Assembly: GCA_017651345.1 (NCBI GenBank)
Contig: JAGCDD010000338.1
Coordinates: forward strand, 1 to 34,418
Reading direction: 5' to 3'
Source of the DNA: Bacteroidales bacterium
Lineage (GTDB): Bacteria; Bacteroidota; Bacteroidia; Bacteroidales; UBA3824
Length of the DNA: 34,418 bases
The position numbers were made by a program, and so were the translations under genes. Position 1 is the stretch's first letter; each line of letters starts with the position of its first letter. Below, in pieces: positions 1 to 7,841 of the stretch. The notes under the pieces are model-generated. The model ran no database searches. It saw nothing but the letters and a program-made list of their open reading frames with translations, and was not told the DNA's origin.

Positions 1-138
1 CGAGTATCTGTGAGCGGCATATTTAAAGTGTTAAATTCTGTTAATTATTTTAGAAATTTATAAATATTGTGTTAGTTTTCTGTTTTGTTGTAATTTATGC
101 GCTATAATATGATAGTATTTTTAATGCAAATATAGTTT

Positions 139-395
139 GCAAAACAAATAGTAAGTTACTTTTTAACGCATTGTTTTTTTGCAAGACACCCATTTAGTTA
201 CTTAATATATGTTTTGCAATGTTGCGAAACACCCATTTAGTTACTTAATATATGTTTTGCAATGTTGCAAGATGTCCATTAAGTTACTTAATATATGTTT
301 TGCAAAGTTGCAAGATACCCATTTAGTTACTTAATATATGTTCAGCAAAGTTGCGTGACGAAAAAAAGTTACTTAATGGGTGTTTTGTAAAAAAG
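139..395. repeat. 43-bp tandem repeat array upstream of the restriction-modification gene
   Basis: Four contiguous units of exactly 43 bp lie at 181-223, 224-266, 267-309 and 310-352. A degenerate unit flanks each side (139-180 and 353 to about 395). The conserved core reads CATTTAGTTACTTAATATAT, followed by a GTTTTGCAA block. The core is an imperfect palindrome (TTAAGT-TACTTAA in unit 3), and in the last unit the ACCCATT part is found inverted as AATGGGT. Units differ by only a few substitutions. There is no unique spacer, so this is not a CRISPR. The array ends about 60 bp before the promoter of the type IIG-like gene, so it could hold operator or phase-variable regulatory sites. Bases 1-138 are AT-rich and I see nothing in them. 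Confidence 0.9.
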
Positions 396-453
396 AGTTA
401 CGGCACGTCGGCATTTTTTTTCGTATCGCAATTCGTTTTTAGAATTAATTAGT

Positions 454-461
454 TACATTTG
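454..461 (+). promoter_or_regulatory. Bacteroidetes -7 box for the type IIG R-M gene
   Basis: TACATTTG matches the Bacteroidetes -7 consensus TAnnTTTG, 21 bp before the ATG at 483. No clear TTTG -33 box is present; the T-rich stretch around 435-440 is the nearest candidate. Confidence 0.6.
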
Positions 462-482
462 CGGTGATAATTAATATCGCTT

Positions 483-2993
483 ATGCTCGAAGAAGAACTC
501 AAAAATAGAATCGCACAAAGGTATTTTAAGAAATATGACTGCGCAGGTATTATCAAGCGGATTGATTTTACGGTTTGCGCCAACGATTGTAGGGACGCGG
601 CGCGCCACGTCCCTACCGAATACCTGTTGTGGGCAGAGGCAAAACAGACAGCCACCGACGTTTACAAAATGTTGGCGCAGCTGATTGTTACCATTAAACA
701 AGACGCTTTTAACATATTACCTCCTAAGTTTATAGGCTGCTTTGATAACGAGAAAATCTCTTTTACCGAATACAATAATATTTTGCCAATATATGCGCTC
801 AACGATTTTGATTGGTCGCAGACCCCGTCGCAGGTAGATAGCAAAAGCATTGCCGCGCTCCGCAAGATACTCGCCAAAGAAAAAATATACACCTTCTATT
901 ATGATAGCGACGATGACGAAATCCGCAACTTTGTGGAACAGAATTTCAAAGAAGGCGGCTCGCTGCTGTCCACTCAGATAGACAAGAACAATTTTATATT
1001 TGTATATCAAAAATGGCGAGAAAGGGTTATGCCATCGATTAATGCCGATTGGAAAAGTCTCAAAGACAACCTCAAAGTATACGACCGCGACTTTTTTCTT
1101 GCCGAACTCAATATCGACGACAACAACACTACCGATATTAACGACGACAAAATAGCTTATCCTGATTTTTACATAACGTTCGACCCTCTATCCACTAAGT
1201 GTTATCAGCTTACGCGCAAAGATAATTTTGGAATGGACGTTACATATACATTCGGTTTTAAGCGCGGAGGATTAGAAAAATACGTAGAATTTTGGAAATA
1301 CTACAAACGTCCGCCCCGCAATGTTTATTGGAATTACATCATCTCGCGGTTAGACCTACTTGTGCCTCAGGACGTGCGCGAACGCAAGGGCGCGTTTTTC
1401 ACCCCTCAAATCTGGGTGGAAAGAAGTCAAGCCTACTTAGCTGAATACTTGGGTAAAAACTGGCAAGACGAATACTACATTTGGGACTGCTGCGCCGGCA
1501 CGGGAAACCTACTAAATGGTCTTGTAAACAAATACAATGTGTTTGCCTCCACGCTCGACCAACAAGACGTGGATGTAATGCACGACCGCATCAACAATGG
1601 CGCAAACCTATTAGAAAGCCATGTATTCCAATTTGATTTTCTCAACGACCCGCTTTTGCCTATTGGCGAATCAATTTCGATAGATACACCGCTCGGTAAA
1701 ATAAGCCGTAACGGAAAACTGCCATTAGACCTCTTCAAGATAATTACCGACCCCGAAAAACGCAAAAAATTAGTTATTTACATAAATCCGCCTTACAAGG
1801 AAGCCACATCTGCCACCACAGTAGCCGGAACAGGCGAAAACCGCAGCGGCGTGGCAACCACCAACATCACTTATAATAAATATAAAGATATCATTGGCAA
1901 GGCAAGCAACGAACTTTTCACACAGTTTCAAATCCGCATATACAAAGAGATTCCTCAGTGCATAATTGGCAACTTTGCAAAGATAAAATCCCTATGCGCA
2001 ACAAATTTTGCCACATTCCGCGATGCGTTTAAAGCCAAGTTAGAAAAGCTTTTTGTTGTACCCGCCAAAACTTTCGACAATGTGGACGGTTCGTTTCCGA
2101 TAGGCTTCTTTATTTGGAACACATCCAAAACCGAAAAGTTTACCAAAATCAAATGCGACATATTCAATGCCGACGGATCATACGCCGGAAAGAAAAAAAT
2201 CGAAGTTGACGACGACAAAAGCATCAGCATCAACAAATGGATTAAACAGTTAGACACAAAGCAAGGCTTATGTTTAGGACTTTTAGACACAGCCCCGCCC
2301 GATTTTCAGAATCAAAAATTTGTAAACATCGCCCACGATATGGGTGCGCGTATGGTGCGTAATCCGCTATACATCAATCCCGCCAACTTGATAGAAAGTT
2401 GCGTTTATTTTACCGTCCGCCTATGTATCAAGCAAAACTGGCTCAACGACCGCGACCAGTTTCTTGCCCCCAAAACTAAATGGAAACAAGATAACGAGTT
2501 TCAAACTAACTGCCTTGTTTACACATTATTTAATAGTCAGAACCGTATTTCGTGCAAAACAGGCACCAACCATTGGATACCGTTTTCGGAAGAAGAGGTT
2601 AATGCCAAATCGATGTTCGACAGCCATTTTATGAATGATTTTCTGAACGGCAAAATCAAACCGACGGAAAATATAAATGGAGATTTGTTTACCGATAACA
2701 CGGCGGTAGCAACGCGGCGCGCCACGTCCCTACAATATTCCGACGAATCCAAATCCGTCCTCGATGCCGGTCGCGAGTTATGGCGTTATTACCACACAAT
2801 GGAAGATGCTAATCCCAATGCAAGTCTGTACGATATCAAAGAGTATTTCCAAGGTCGCGACAAAAACGGCAAAATGAAAGCCACATCTACCGACACCTAT
2901 TACACCGAGCTGCTCAACAACTTGAAAGAGTGCCTCTGGCAATTGGGCGAGGTTATAATCCCCAAAGTATACGAATATGGATTTTTGAGATAA
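483..2993 (+). CDS. Type IIG-like restriction enzyme/N6-adenine DNA methyltransferase
   Basis: An 836-residue protein that appears to combine DNA cleavage and adenine methylation. The methyltransferase part is clear: SAM-binding motif I is WDCCAGTGN at residues 334-342, and the catalytic motif IV is NPPY at 435-438. FFTP just before motif I is typical of this class. Near the N-terminus, D28 (IDFTV) and E52-A-K54 (LLWAEAK) fit a PD-(D/E)XK nuclease core, which suggests a fused type IIG enzyme rather than a lone methylase. The C-terminal third is probably the target recognition region. No separate specificity subunit or endonuclease lies next to it. Two 28-bp palindromic elements are embedded in frame (codons 36-45 and 742-751), the first inside the putative nuclease hairpin between D28 and E52. 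The nuclease assignment is inference; the methylase is secure. Confidence 0.85.
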   Translation: MLEEELKNRIAQRYFKKYDCAGIIKRIDFTVCANDCRDAARHVPTEYLLWAEAKQTATDVYKMLAQLIVTIKQDAFNILPPKFIGCFDNEKISFTEYNNILPIYALNDFDWSQTPSQVDSKSIAALRKILAKEKIYTFYYDSDDDEIRNFVEQNFKEGGSLLSTQIDKNNFIFVYQKWRERVMPSINADWKSLKDNLKVYDRDFFLAELNIDDNNTTDINDDKIAYPDFYITFDPLSTKCYQLTRKDNFGMDVTYTFGFKRGGLEKYVEFWKYYKRPPRNVYWNYIISRLDLLVPQDVRERKGAFFTPQIWVERSQAYLAEYLGKNWQDEYYIWDCCAGTGNLLNGLVNKYNVFASTLDQQDVDVMHDRINNGANLLESHVFQFDFLNDPLLPIGESISIDTPLGKISRNGKLPLDLFKIITDPEKRKKLVIYINPPYKEATSATTVAGTGENRSGVATTNITYNKYKDIIGKASNELFTQFQIRIYKEIPQCIIGNFAKIKSLCATNFATFRDAFKAKLEKLFVVPAKTFDNVDGSFPIGFFIWNTSKTEKFTKIKCDIFNADGSYAGKKKIEVDDDKSISINKWIKQLDTKQGLCLGLLDTAPPDFQNQKFVNIAHDMGARMVRNPLYINPANLIESCVYFTVRLCIKQNWLNDRDQFLAPKTKWKQDNEFQTNCLVYTLFNSQNRISCKTGTNHWIPFSEEEVNAKSMFDSHFMNDFLNGKIKPTENINGDLFTDNTAVATRRATSLQYSDESKSVLDAGRELWRYYHTMEDANPNASLYDIKEYFQGRDKNGKMKATSTDTYYTELLNNLKECLWQLGEVIIPKVYEYGFLR
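589..616. repeat. 28-bp palindromic element, copy A, in frame inside the nuclease domain
   Basis: A 28-bp near-perfect palindrome with outer arms GTAGGGACG and CGTCCCTAC around a GGCGCGCC core. Only one symmetric position pair (positions 10 and 19 of the element) breaks the symmetry. It begins at the second base of a codon and adds the residues CRDAARHVPT without a stop. GC content is far above that of the neighbouring DNA. Confidence 0.85.
2706..2733. repeat. 28-bp palindromic element, copy B, in frame near the C-terminus
   Basis: The same element as at 589-616, with two changes in the left arm (GTAGCAACG instead of GTAGGGACG) and an identical remaining 19 bases. Here it begins at the first base of a codon, so it is read in a different frame from copy A and gives VATRRATSL. 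It again leaves the long reading frame open. Confidence 0.85.
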
Positions 2994-2999
2994 TTGTTA

Positions 3000-3007
3000 T
3001 AACTTTG
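3000..3007 (+). promoter_or_regulatory. Bacteroidetes -7 box for the RelB/RelE-like pair
   Basis: TAACTTTG fits TAnnTTTG. It begins 7 bp after the stop codon of the R-M gene and 37 bp before the antitoxin ATG, so the toxin-antitoxin pair can be transcribed on its own. Confidence 0.6.
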
Positions 3008-3036
3008 GCGGTGAAATTTATAAAACTTCTATACCA

Positions 3037-3321
3037 ATGAGCACAAATACATTAAACGGATTGTTAGAATATCTACACTCTACATTGTCGCCTGCCAATA
3101 TGCTTTGGTTAGGTACACAATTGGTAAATTTTGCCAAGGAGGAAGATAAAAACTATAAAAAACTGCTTTGCCCCGAATCAAAAGAAGAACTCAATGCTAT
3201 GCTCGATGCCGCCGAAGCCCGCATTGCATCAGGCAGATATATTACTAACGACGAGGTAATGCAATGGATTGACAAAGAATTGACAGAAGAAGAACCATCA
3301 GAATTACCTTTGGCAGTATGA
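3037..3321 (+). CDS. Putative type II antitoxin (RelB-like/addiction module component)
   Basis: A small acidic, mostly helical protein of 94 residues. The C-terminal stretch SGRYITNDEVMQWIDKEL resembles the toxin-binding tail of RelB/ParD-type antitoxins (a residue run of the kind xGxxxTxEEVxxxL). Its stop overlaps the ATG of the next gene by 4 bp (ATGA), the usual arrangement of translationally coupled toxin-antitoxin pairs. I see no obvious ribbon-helix-helix start, so DNA binding is not demonstrated from sequence. The family call rests mostly on context and on the C-terminal motif. Confidence 0.7.
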   Translation: MSTNTLNGLLEYLHSTLSPANMLWLGTQLVNFAKEEDKNYKKLLCPESKEELNAMLDAAEARIASGRYITNDEVMQWIDKELTEEEPSELPLAV

Positions 3322-3629
3322 ATTTGATTTGGGACGAACGTTCGTTGCTTCAATTACAATCAGTTGCAGATTATATTCGTGGTAGTTTTGGAGTAAAACG
3401 CAAAAATGTTTTTCTTCGCGAGGTTAAGGATACTACTATTTTATTGTTATCCAATCCTTATATGGGTGTAAAAGAGCCGCTTTTACAAGACCGCAGTAAA
3501 TCTTATCGGGTAGTGCTAATACACAGTTTAAGCAAAATGGCTTATTATGTAGAAAACAACACTATACATATAATGGCATTTTGGGATGTACGTTGCAATG
3601 CCGAAAACAAAACCCACCATTTATTGTAA
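3318..3629 (+). CDS. Type II toxin, RelE/ParE superfamily
   Basis: A 103-residue protein with the RelE/ParE layout. It opens with WDERSLLQLQSVADYIRGSFG (helical hairpin), has a middle strand with NPYMGVKEPLL, and then SYRVVLIHSLSKMAYYV and IHIMAFWDVR, the usual beta-sheet strands. RelE members cleave mRNA on the ribosome, while ParE members poison gyrase. The sequence alone does not decide which; the N-terminus looks more ParE-like. The start ATG overlaps the stop of the antitoxin gene, which supports a two-gene module. The pair lies between the R-M gene and an apparently housekeeping membrane protein, and could stabilise the R-M region. Confidence 0.8.
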   Translation: MNLIWDERSLLQLQSVADYIRGSFGVKRKNVFLREVKDTTILLLSNPYMGVKEPLLQDRSKSYRVVLIHSLSKMAYYVENNTIHIMAFWDVRCNAENKTHHLL

Positions 3630-3657
3630 AAATTTTTTATTTTCAAATATAAAAATT

Positions 3658-3665
3658 TACCTTTG
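3658..3665 (+). promoter_or_regulatory. Bacteroidetes -7 box for the DUF2723 gene
   Basis: TACCTTTG fits TAnnTTTG. It lies 20 bp before the ATG at 3686, which supports that ATG as the ancestral start codon even though the next codon is TAA. Confidence 0.65.
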
Positions 3666-3685
3666 CGGCATTGAAAAGAGTAAAA

Positions 3686-6600
3686 ATGTAAGATTTTAAA
3701 TTCTATAACCGGATTGCAGGTTGGGGCGCGTTTTTTATCGCTGCGCTTACGTATCTGCTTACGATTGAGCCGACAGCAAGTTTTTGGGACTGCGGCGAAT
3801 TTATTGCAACTGCTGTGAAGTTAGAGGTGGGTCACCCCCCGGGAGCACCACTTTGGATGATTATAGGCCGCGTGGCAGCGCAGTTTGCCCTCGGCGACGT
3901 TACCAAAATGGCTATGATGGTGAATGCCGCTGCGGCTCTGGCAAGCGCGTTTACAGTGCTGTTTTTGTTTTGGAGCATCACCCACATTGCCCGAAAACTC
4001 GTTAATAATATATATTATAAAGGTGAGGACGAAAAATCTATCTCCTACACCATACCCGAAACTATTGTGATATTGGCAAGCGGAATGGTGGGCGCGCTCA
4101 TCTACTGTTTTTGCGATACAGCATGGTTTTCGGCAGTGGAAGGCGAGGTTTATAGTATGTCGAGCCTGTTTACGGCGGTGGTTTTCTGGTGTATTCTCCG
4201 TTGGGAAGAGTGCGCCGACGAAAAATATGCCAACCGCTGGATTATCCTCATTTGCTACCTTATGGGATTGTCGATTGGCGTGCACTTGCTCAACCTCTTG
4301 GTGATTCCCGCAATTGTGTTTGTATATTATTACAAAAAGTATCCTACCACACGCAATGGAAACATTATTGCCATGGTGATAGCGTTTTTGCTGTTGGCAG
4401 CTATACTCTACGGCATTATACCTCAGTCGGTTAAGATTTCGGCTTATTTCGACCTCCTGTTTGTAAACACCTTTGGAATGGGTTATCTTTCGGGAACGGT
4501 ATTCTTTGTAATAGCACTTTTGGCAGGTCTTGCATGGCTGATTTGGTGGAGTCATAAGCGCAAAAAAGTGTTGCTCAACACCATAGCACTCGGAGCAGCT
4601 GTAATGTTTATCGGCTACGGCACATTTGCAATGACAGTAATCCGCGCCTGCGCAAATACACCTATGAACGAGAACAGTCCCGACAACGGATTCAGCCTCC
4701 TCTCCTACCTCAACCGCGAGCAATACGGCGACAGTCCGCTGATCTACGGCAATTATTACAACGCCGATGTTATTGCCCAAAAGCAACTTTACACCTATAT
4801 TCCACAAGACGGAAAATATATCGAGGTAACCAAAACTAATCCCGAATATATCTACGACTCTGAGCACTGCGGATTTTTCCCACGTATGTGGAGCCAAAGT
4901 CAAAGCCATATTTCGGGTTATAAGAGCTGGGCAAACATCGATAGCAGCAACCCCGATAAGCGTCCGTCGTTTGCCGACAACATGGCGTTCTTCTTTAAAT
5001 ATCAGCTGGGGCACATGTATTTCCGCTACTTTATGTGGAATTTTGCAGGACGTCAAAACGATATACAAAGTCATGGAAGCTACATAAACGGCAACTGGAT
5101 AACGGGATTTGACTTCATCGATAGGGTACGCCTTGGCAGTCAGTCTGACTTGCCCGACCGAATGAAAAACAATCAGGCACACAACGTTTATTATCTATTG
5201 CCGTTGCTGCTTGGATTTCTTGGAATGTTTGCCGGATTTAACCACGACACCAAAAATTGTTTTGTAATATTCCTATTCTTTGTGCTAACAGGCGTTGCCA
5301 TAGTGGTATATCTAAACCAAACGCCATATCAGCCACGCGAAAGGGATTACGCCTACGCGGGATCGTTTTATGCGTTTGCCATTTGGTGCGGACTTGGTGT
5401 GGCAGGTATCTATGCATGGCTAAGGCGCAAAGCTAATAATATCAAACCAATGGCAGCCGCAGCAGTGGTGTCGGCATTGTGCATGATTGTTCCAATTCAG
5501 ATGGCATATCAAAACTGGGACGACCACGACCGCTCTAACCGTTACACCTGTCGCGATTTTGCACGCAACTACCTTGAATCGTGCGCACCAAACGCCATAT
5601 TGTTTACCTTTGGCGACAACGATACATTCCCCCTCTGGTATGCTCAGGAGGTGGAGGGAATCCGCACAGATGTAAGGGTGGTTAACCTAAGTCTCGCAGG
5701 CACCGACTGGTATTTGAAACAGACCATGGAAAAGAAATACGACAGCGAGCCTGTCAAGTTTTTCCTCACTGCCGACCAATACGCTGTAAACAAGCGCAAT
5801 GTGGCACTTGTTTACGACAAAAACGTGCTTGCTTACATCAACGAAAAAATCGCCGCCAACCCCAAAGAGGTGCAGGAGATTTACCAACCATTCTACAACG
5901 AATTTGTAAGAGTGATAAGCAACAGCCGTTTCCCCGAACTATATGCCAAGGATTACGAAACAATCACCAAGAATCCTCAATCGGTAGGCTTGCTTAGATT
6001 GGTTTCGCTTGTTCAAAACCTTGCCAAAGGCACTACGGCACAGCAAGTGTTTGGCAACAACAACGAAGGCATCACAGCTCTCAACGCTCAATGCGGCGAA
6101 ATACTCCAAAAAGTATCGGCACTTGCACCCACAATTCAAGACGTGGTAAAACTCCTTGGTTCTGAAAAAGAGGAAGACAAAATAGAGTTGCAGAGCGGCG
6201 AAGCAATCAACTACATAGGTACACGCAAAGTGCTGATACCTGTCAACAAGCAAAACTGTATTGCCAACGGCACTCTCCTACCCCAAGACGAAAGCCGCGC
6301 TGGCGACAACATTGTGATGAATATCTCTAAGAGTTATTTCCTCAAAAACGACATTGCTGTTTTAGACATCATTGCCGCCAACAATTGGGAACGTCCGATA
6401 TATTTTGCAGCAAGCGGAGGCAGCGATGATTATCTTGGTCTCGACAAATATTTCCGTCTTGAAGGATTTGCCTACCGTCTTGTGCCCTACTCGGTAAAAC
6501 CCGAAACCGAAGGCGAAACAGGCGAAATCAATCCCGACCTGATGTACAACAATGTGATGAACAAGTTTGCTTGGGGCGGAATGGGCAATCCTGATGTCAA

Positions 6601-7027
6601 CATCGAAGAAAACAACCGCCGCCAAATCAGCATTGTAGGCGTAAGAGAGATGTTTGCACGCCTTGCCAATTCGCTTGCCGACAACAACGAAATCCAAAAG
6701 GCTCAGGAAGTAATCAACAAATGTTTAGAGATAACACCTCCCAACCAAGTATATTACGATCAAAGTATGCTCCCGCTGATAGCAGCAATGTACAAGGCTA
6801 ATATGGCTGACAAAGCTGCCGAACTATCTAATCAGATAGGCGACGAATACGACGGCATACTTGCTCACCTGCTCACTCTCAAAAATGAAGGAATCATAGA
6901 GAGTCGCGAACAGACCATAGGTGTAGCCGTGATAGCGCAATTGGCACAGTATGCGATGATATTCAACCGCAACGATGTGGCAACAAAACTCTCAGCGCTA
7001 TACGACAAATATTCGGAGGTATTTTAA
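3686..7027 (+). CDS. DUF2723 multi-spanning membrane protein, with TAA at codon 2
   Basis: A large Bacteroidetes integral membrane protein of the DUF2723 family, remotely related to GT-C glycosyltransferases. The family hallmark lies at the start: first membrane helix, then IEPTASFWDCGEFI and KLEVGHPPGAP, where D and E of WDCGEF are the likely active-site acids. About a dozen hydrophobic segments follow in the first half, and a soluble region with helical repeats (TPR-like) forms the C-terminus. Homology clearly starts at the ATG at 3686, but codon 2 (3689-3691) is TAA; one base change from AAA would explain it. The only canonical in-frame start downstream is GTG at 3815, which would remove the first helix and WDCGEF. 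So this is either a sequencing error, a recent nonsense mutation, or initiation at a rare codon such as ATT at 3713. A terminator follows. Confidence 0.85.
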
Positions 7028-7080
7028 CACGTTCATTCCAATTCTTTTAGTTTTCATAATTTTTAATGTTTTTTTACACC

Positions 7081-7112
7081 AAGGGGCTGATGCGAATCAG
7101 CCCCTTTGATTT
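7081..7112 (+). terminator. Rho-independent terminator after the DUF2723 gene
   Basis: A perfect 11-bp stem AAGGGGCTGAT (7081-7091) with ATCAGCCCCTT (7096-7106) and a GCGA tetraloop, followed by TGATTTTCT. It sits between two convergent genes and can stop transcription from the left; the T-run on the other strand is poor. Confidence 0.85.
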
Positions 7113-7115
7113 TCT

Positions 7116-7535
7116 CTATTCGTTTTCGATAAGTTGTAAACCTTGATTGCGGTAAAACTTAAATTTAGCATCATCAGATATAAGAGGAATGTGATTGCAG
7201 ATAGCATGAGAGATAATAAGGTGGTCGCTTGGGTCAAAATGATTATCTGCTACATTAATTTGTAGGCGGGCATAAGTGTCGTAGTGTTCTTTTTTTAAAT
7301 AGAGGATGGTGAAATTACAATCATCCACAATAGAATTTATAATATCAACAGGAGATTTCCACCAATTTTTAATATATTGCTTATGATTCCAAAGAGCAAT
7401 AAGTTCCCTCACAGATTCACCGCTAATGCAAATCTCATTTTCAAAATCCTGCAACATTGCGTATACATCACGAGAAAGATTACTTTGAACTTTGGAATAC
7501 CATATAAAAATATGGGTATCAATCAGTATTCTCAT
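7116..7535 (-). CDS. PIN-domain toxin, VapC family
   Basis: A 139-residue protein with the PIN fold of VapC ribonucleases. It begins MRILIDTHIFIWY, where D6 is the first metal-binding acid. E44 (ISGESVRELI) is the second, and DPSDHLIISHA near residue 103 supplies the third and fourth acids, with the final strand IPLISDDAKF. VapC toxins cut tRNA or rRNA. The 56-residue gene upstream overlaps it by 17 bp and is the expected antitoxin. Length and motif order are normal, so the toxin is likely active. Confidence 0.88.
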   Translation of the reverse strand: MRILIDTHIFIWYSKVQSNLSRDVYAMLQDFENEICISGESVRELIALWNHKQYIKNWWKSPVDIINSIVDDCNFTILYLKKEHYDTYARLQINVADNHFDPSDHLIISHAICNHIPLISDDAKFKFYRNQGLQLIENE

Positions 7536-7689
7536 ATTTTGCTATTACTGATGGTTTAAAGTTGGTAATCATTTTCAAACATTCAAAAAGCTGTCTTTCT
7601 TCTTCTTTGGTAAGTGGTTTCTCGCCTCTGAGTTTTTGATAATACTCCAACCGTTCTGTCCGATTTTTAAATTGTCTCTTTTGTTCCAT
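7519..7689 (-). CDS. Small putative antitoxin partner of the VapC toxin
   Basis: A 56-residue reading frame from ATG at 7689 to TGA at 7519. The product begins MEQKRQFKNRTERLEYYQ, is very rich in charged residues (many K, R and E), and has LTKEEERQLFECLKMI in the middle; it should be almost wholly helical. It overlaps the start of the PIN-domain gene by 17 bp and has its own -7 box, which fits an autoregulated antitoxin placed first in the operon. I recognise no named antitoxin family in it, so the function is inferred from position and size. Confidence 0.7.
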   Translation of the reverse strand: MEQKRQFKNRTERLEYYQKLRGEKPLTKEEERQLFECLKMITNFKPSVIAKYENTD

Positions 7690-7717
7690 AGTGCATACAC
7701 TTTATATAATTACTCTG

Positions 7718-7725
7718 CAAAGATA
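7718..7725 (-). promoter_or_regulatory. Bacteroidetes -7 box for the VapC operon
   Basis: On the minus strand the sequence reads TATCTTTG, matching TAnnTTTG, about 29 bp before the ATG of the small antitoxin gene. Confidence 0.65.
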
Positions 7726-7798
7726 TAACTTTAAACGCAAAAAATCAAAATTTTGTTAATTATTTCAAATAATGTGCATAAGATACAAAAATGTAATG

Positions 7799-7806
7799 TA
7801 TCTTTG
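7799..7806 (+). promoter_or_regulatory. Bacteroidetes -7 box for the DUF5686 gene
   Basis: TATCTTTG matches TAnnTTTG, 36 bp before the ATG at 7842. It forms a divergent promoter region with the VapC operon. Confidence 0.65.
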
Positions 7807-7841
7807 CAGCGCAAAAAAGGGCAAGGAAAAAACAAACTAAC

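Noticed and set aside
181..352. 43-bp repeats as a CRISPR array
   Set aside because: The units are contiguous and there are no unique spacers; no cas gene is in the window.
483..2993. The methyltransferase as PglX of a BREX system
   Set aside because: It is shorter than PglX proteins (about 1,200 residues), carries a nuclease-like N-terminus, and lies 25 kb or more from the BREX-like genes.
3821..5182. A 453-codon open frame on the minus strand opposite the DUF2723 gene
   Set aside because: It is antisense to a strongly conserved gene, and its product is rich in Cys and His without any domain; it is a shadow of codon bias.
3815..7027. GTG at 3815 as the true start of the DUF2723 protein
   Set aside because: Clear family similarity (first helix, IEPTASFWDCGEFI) continues upstream in the same frame to codon 3 after the ATG at 3686, and the -7 box fits 3686.
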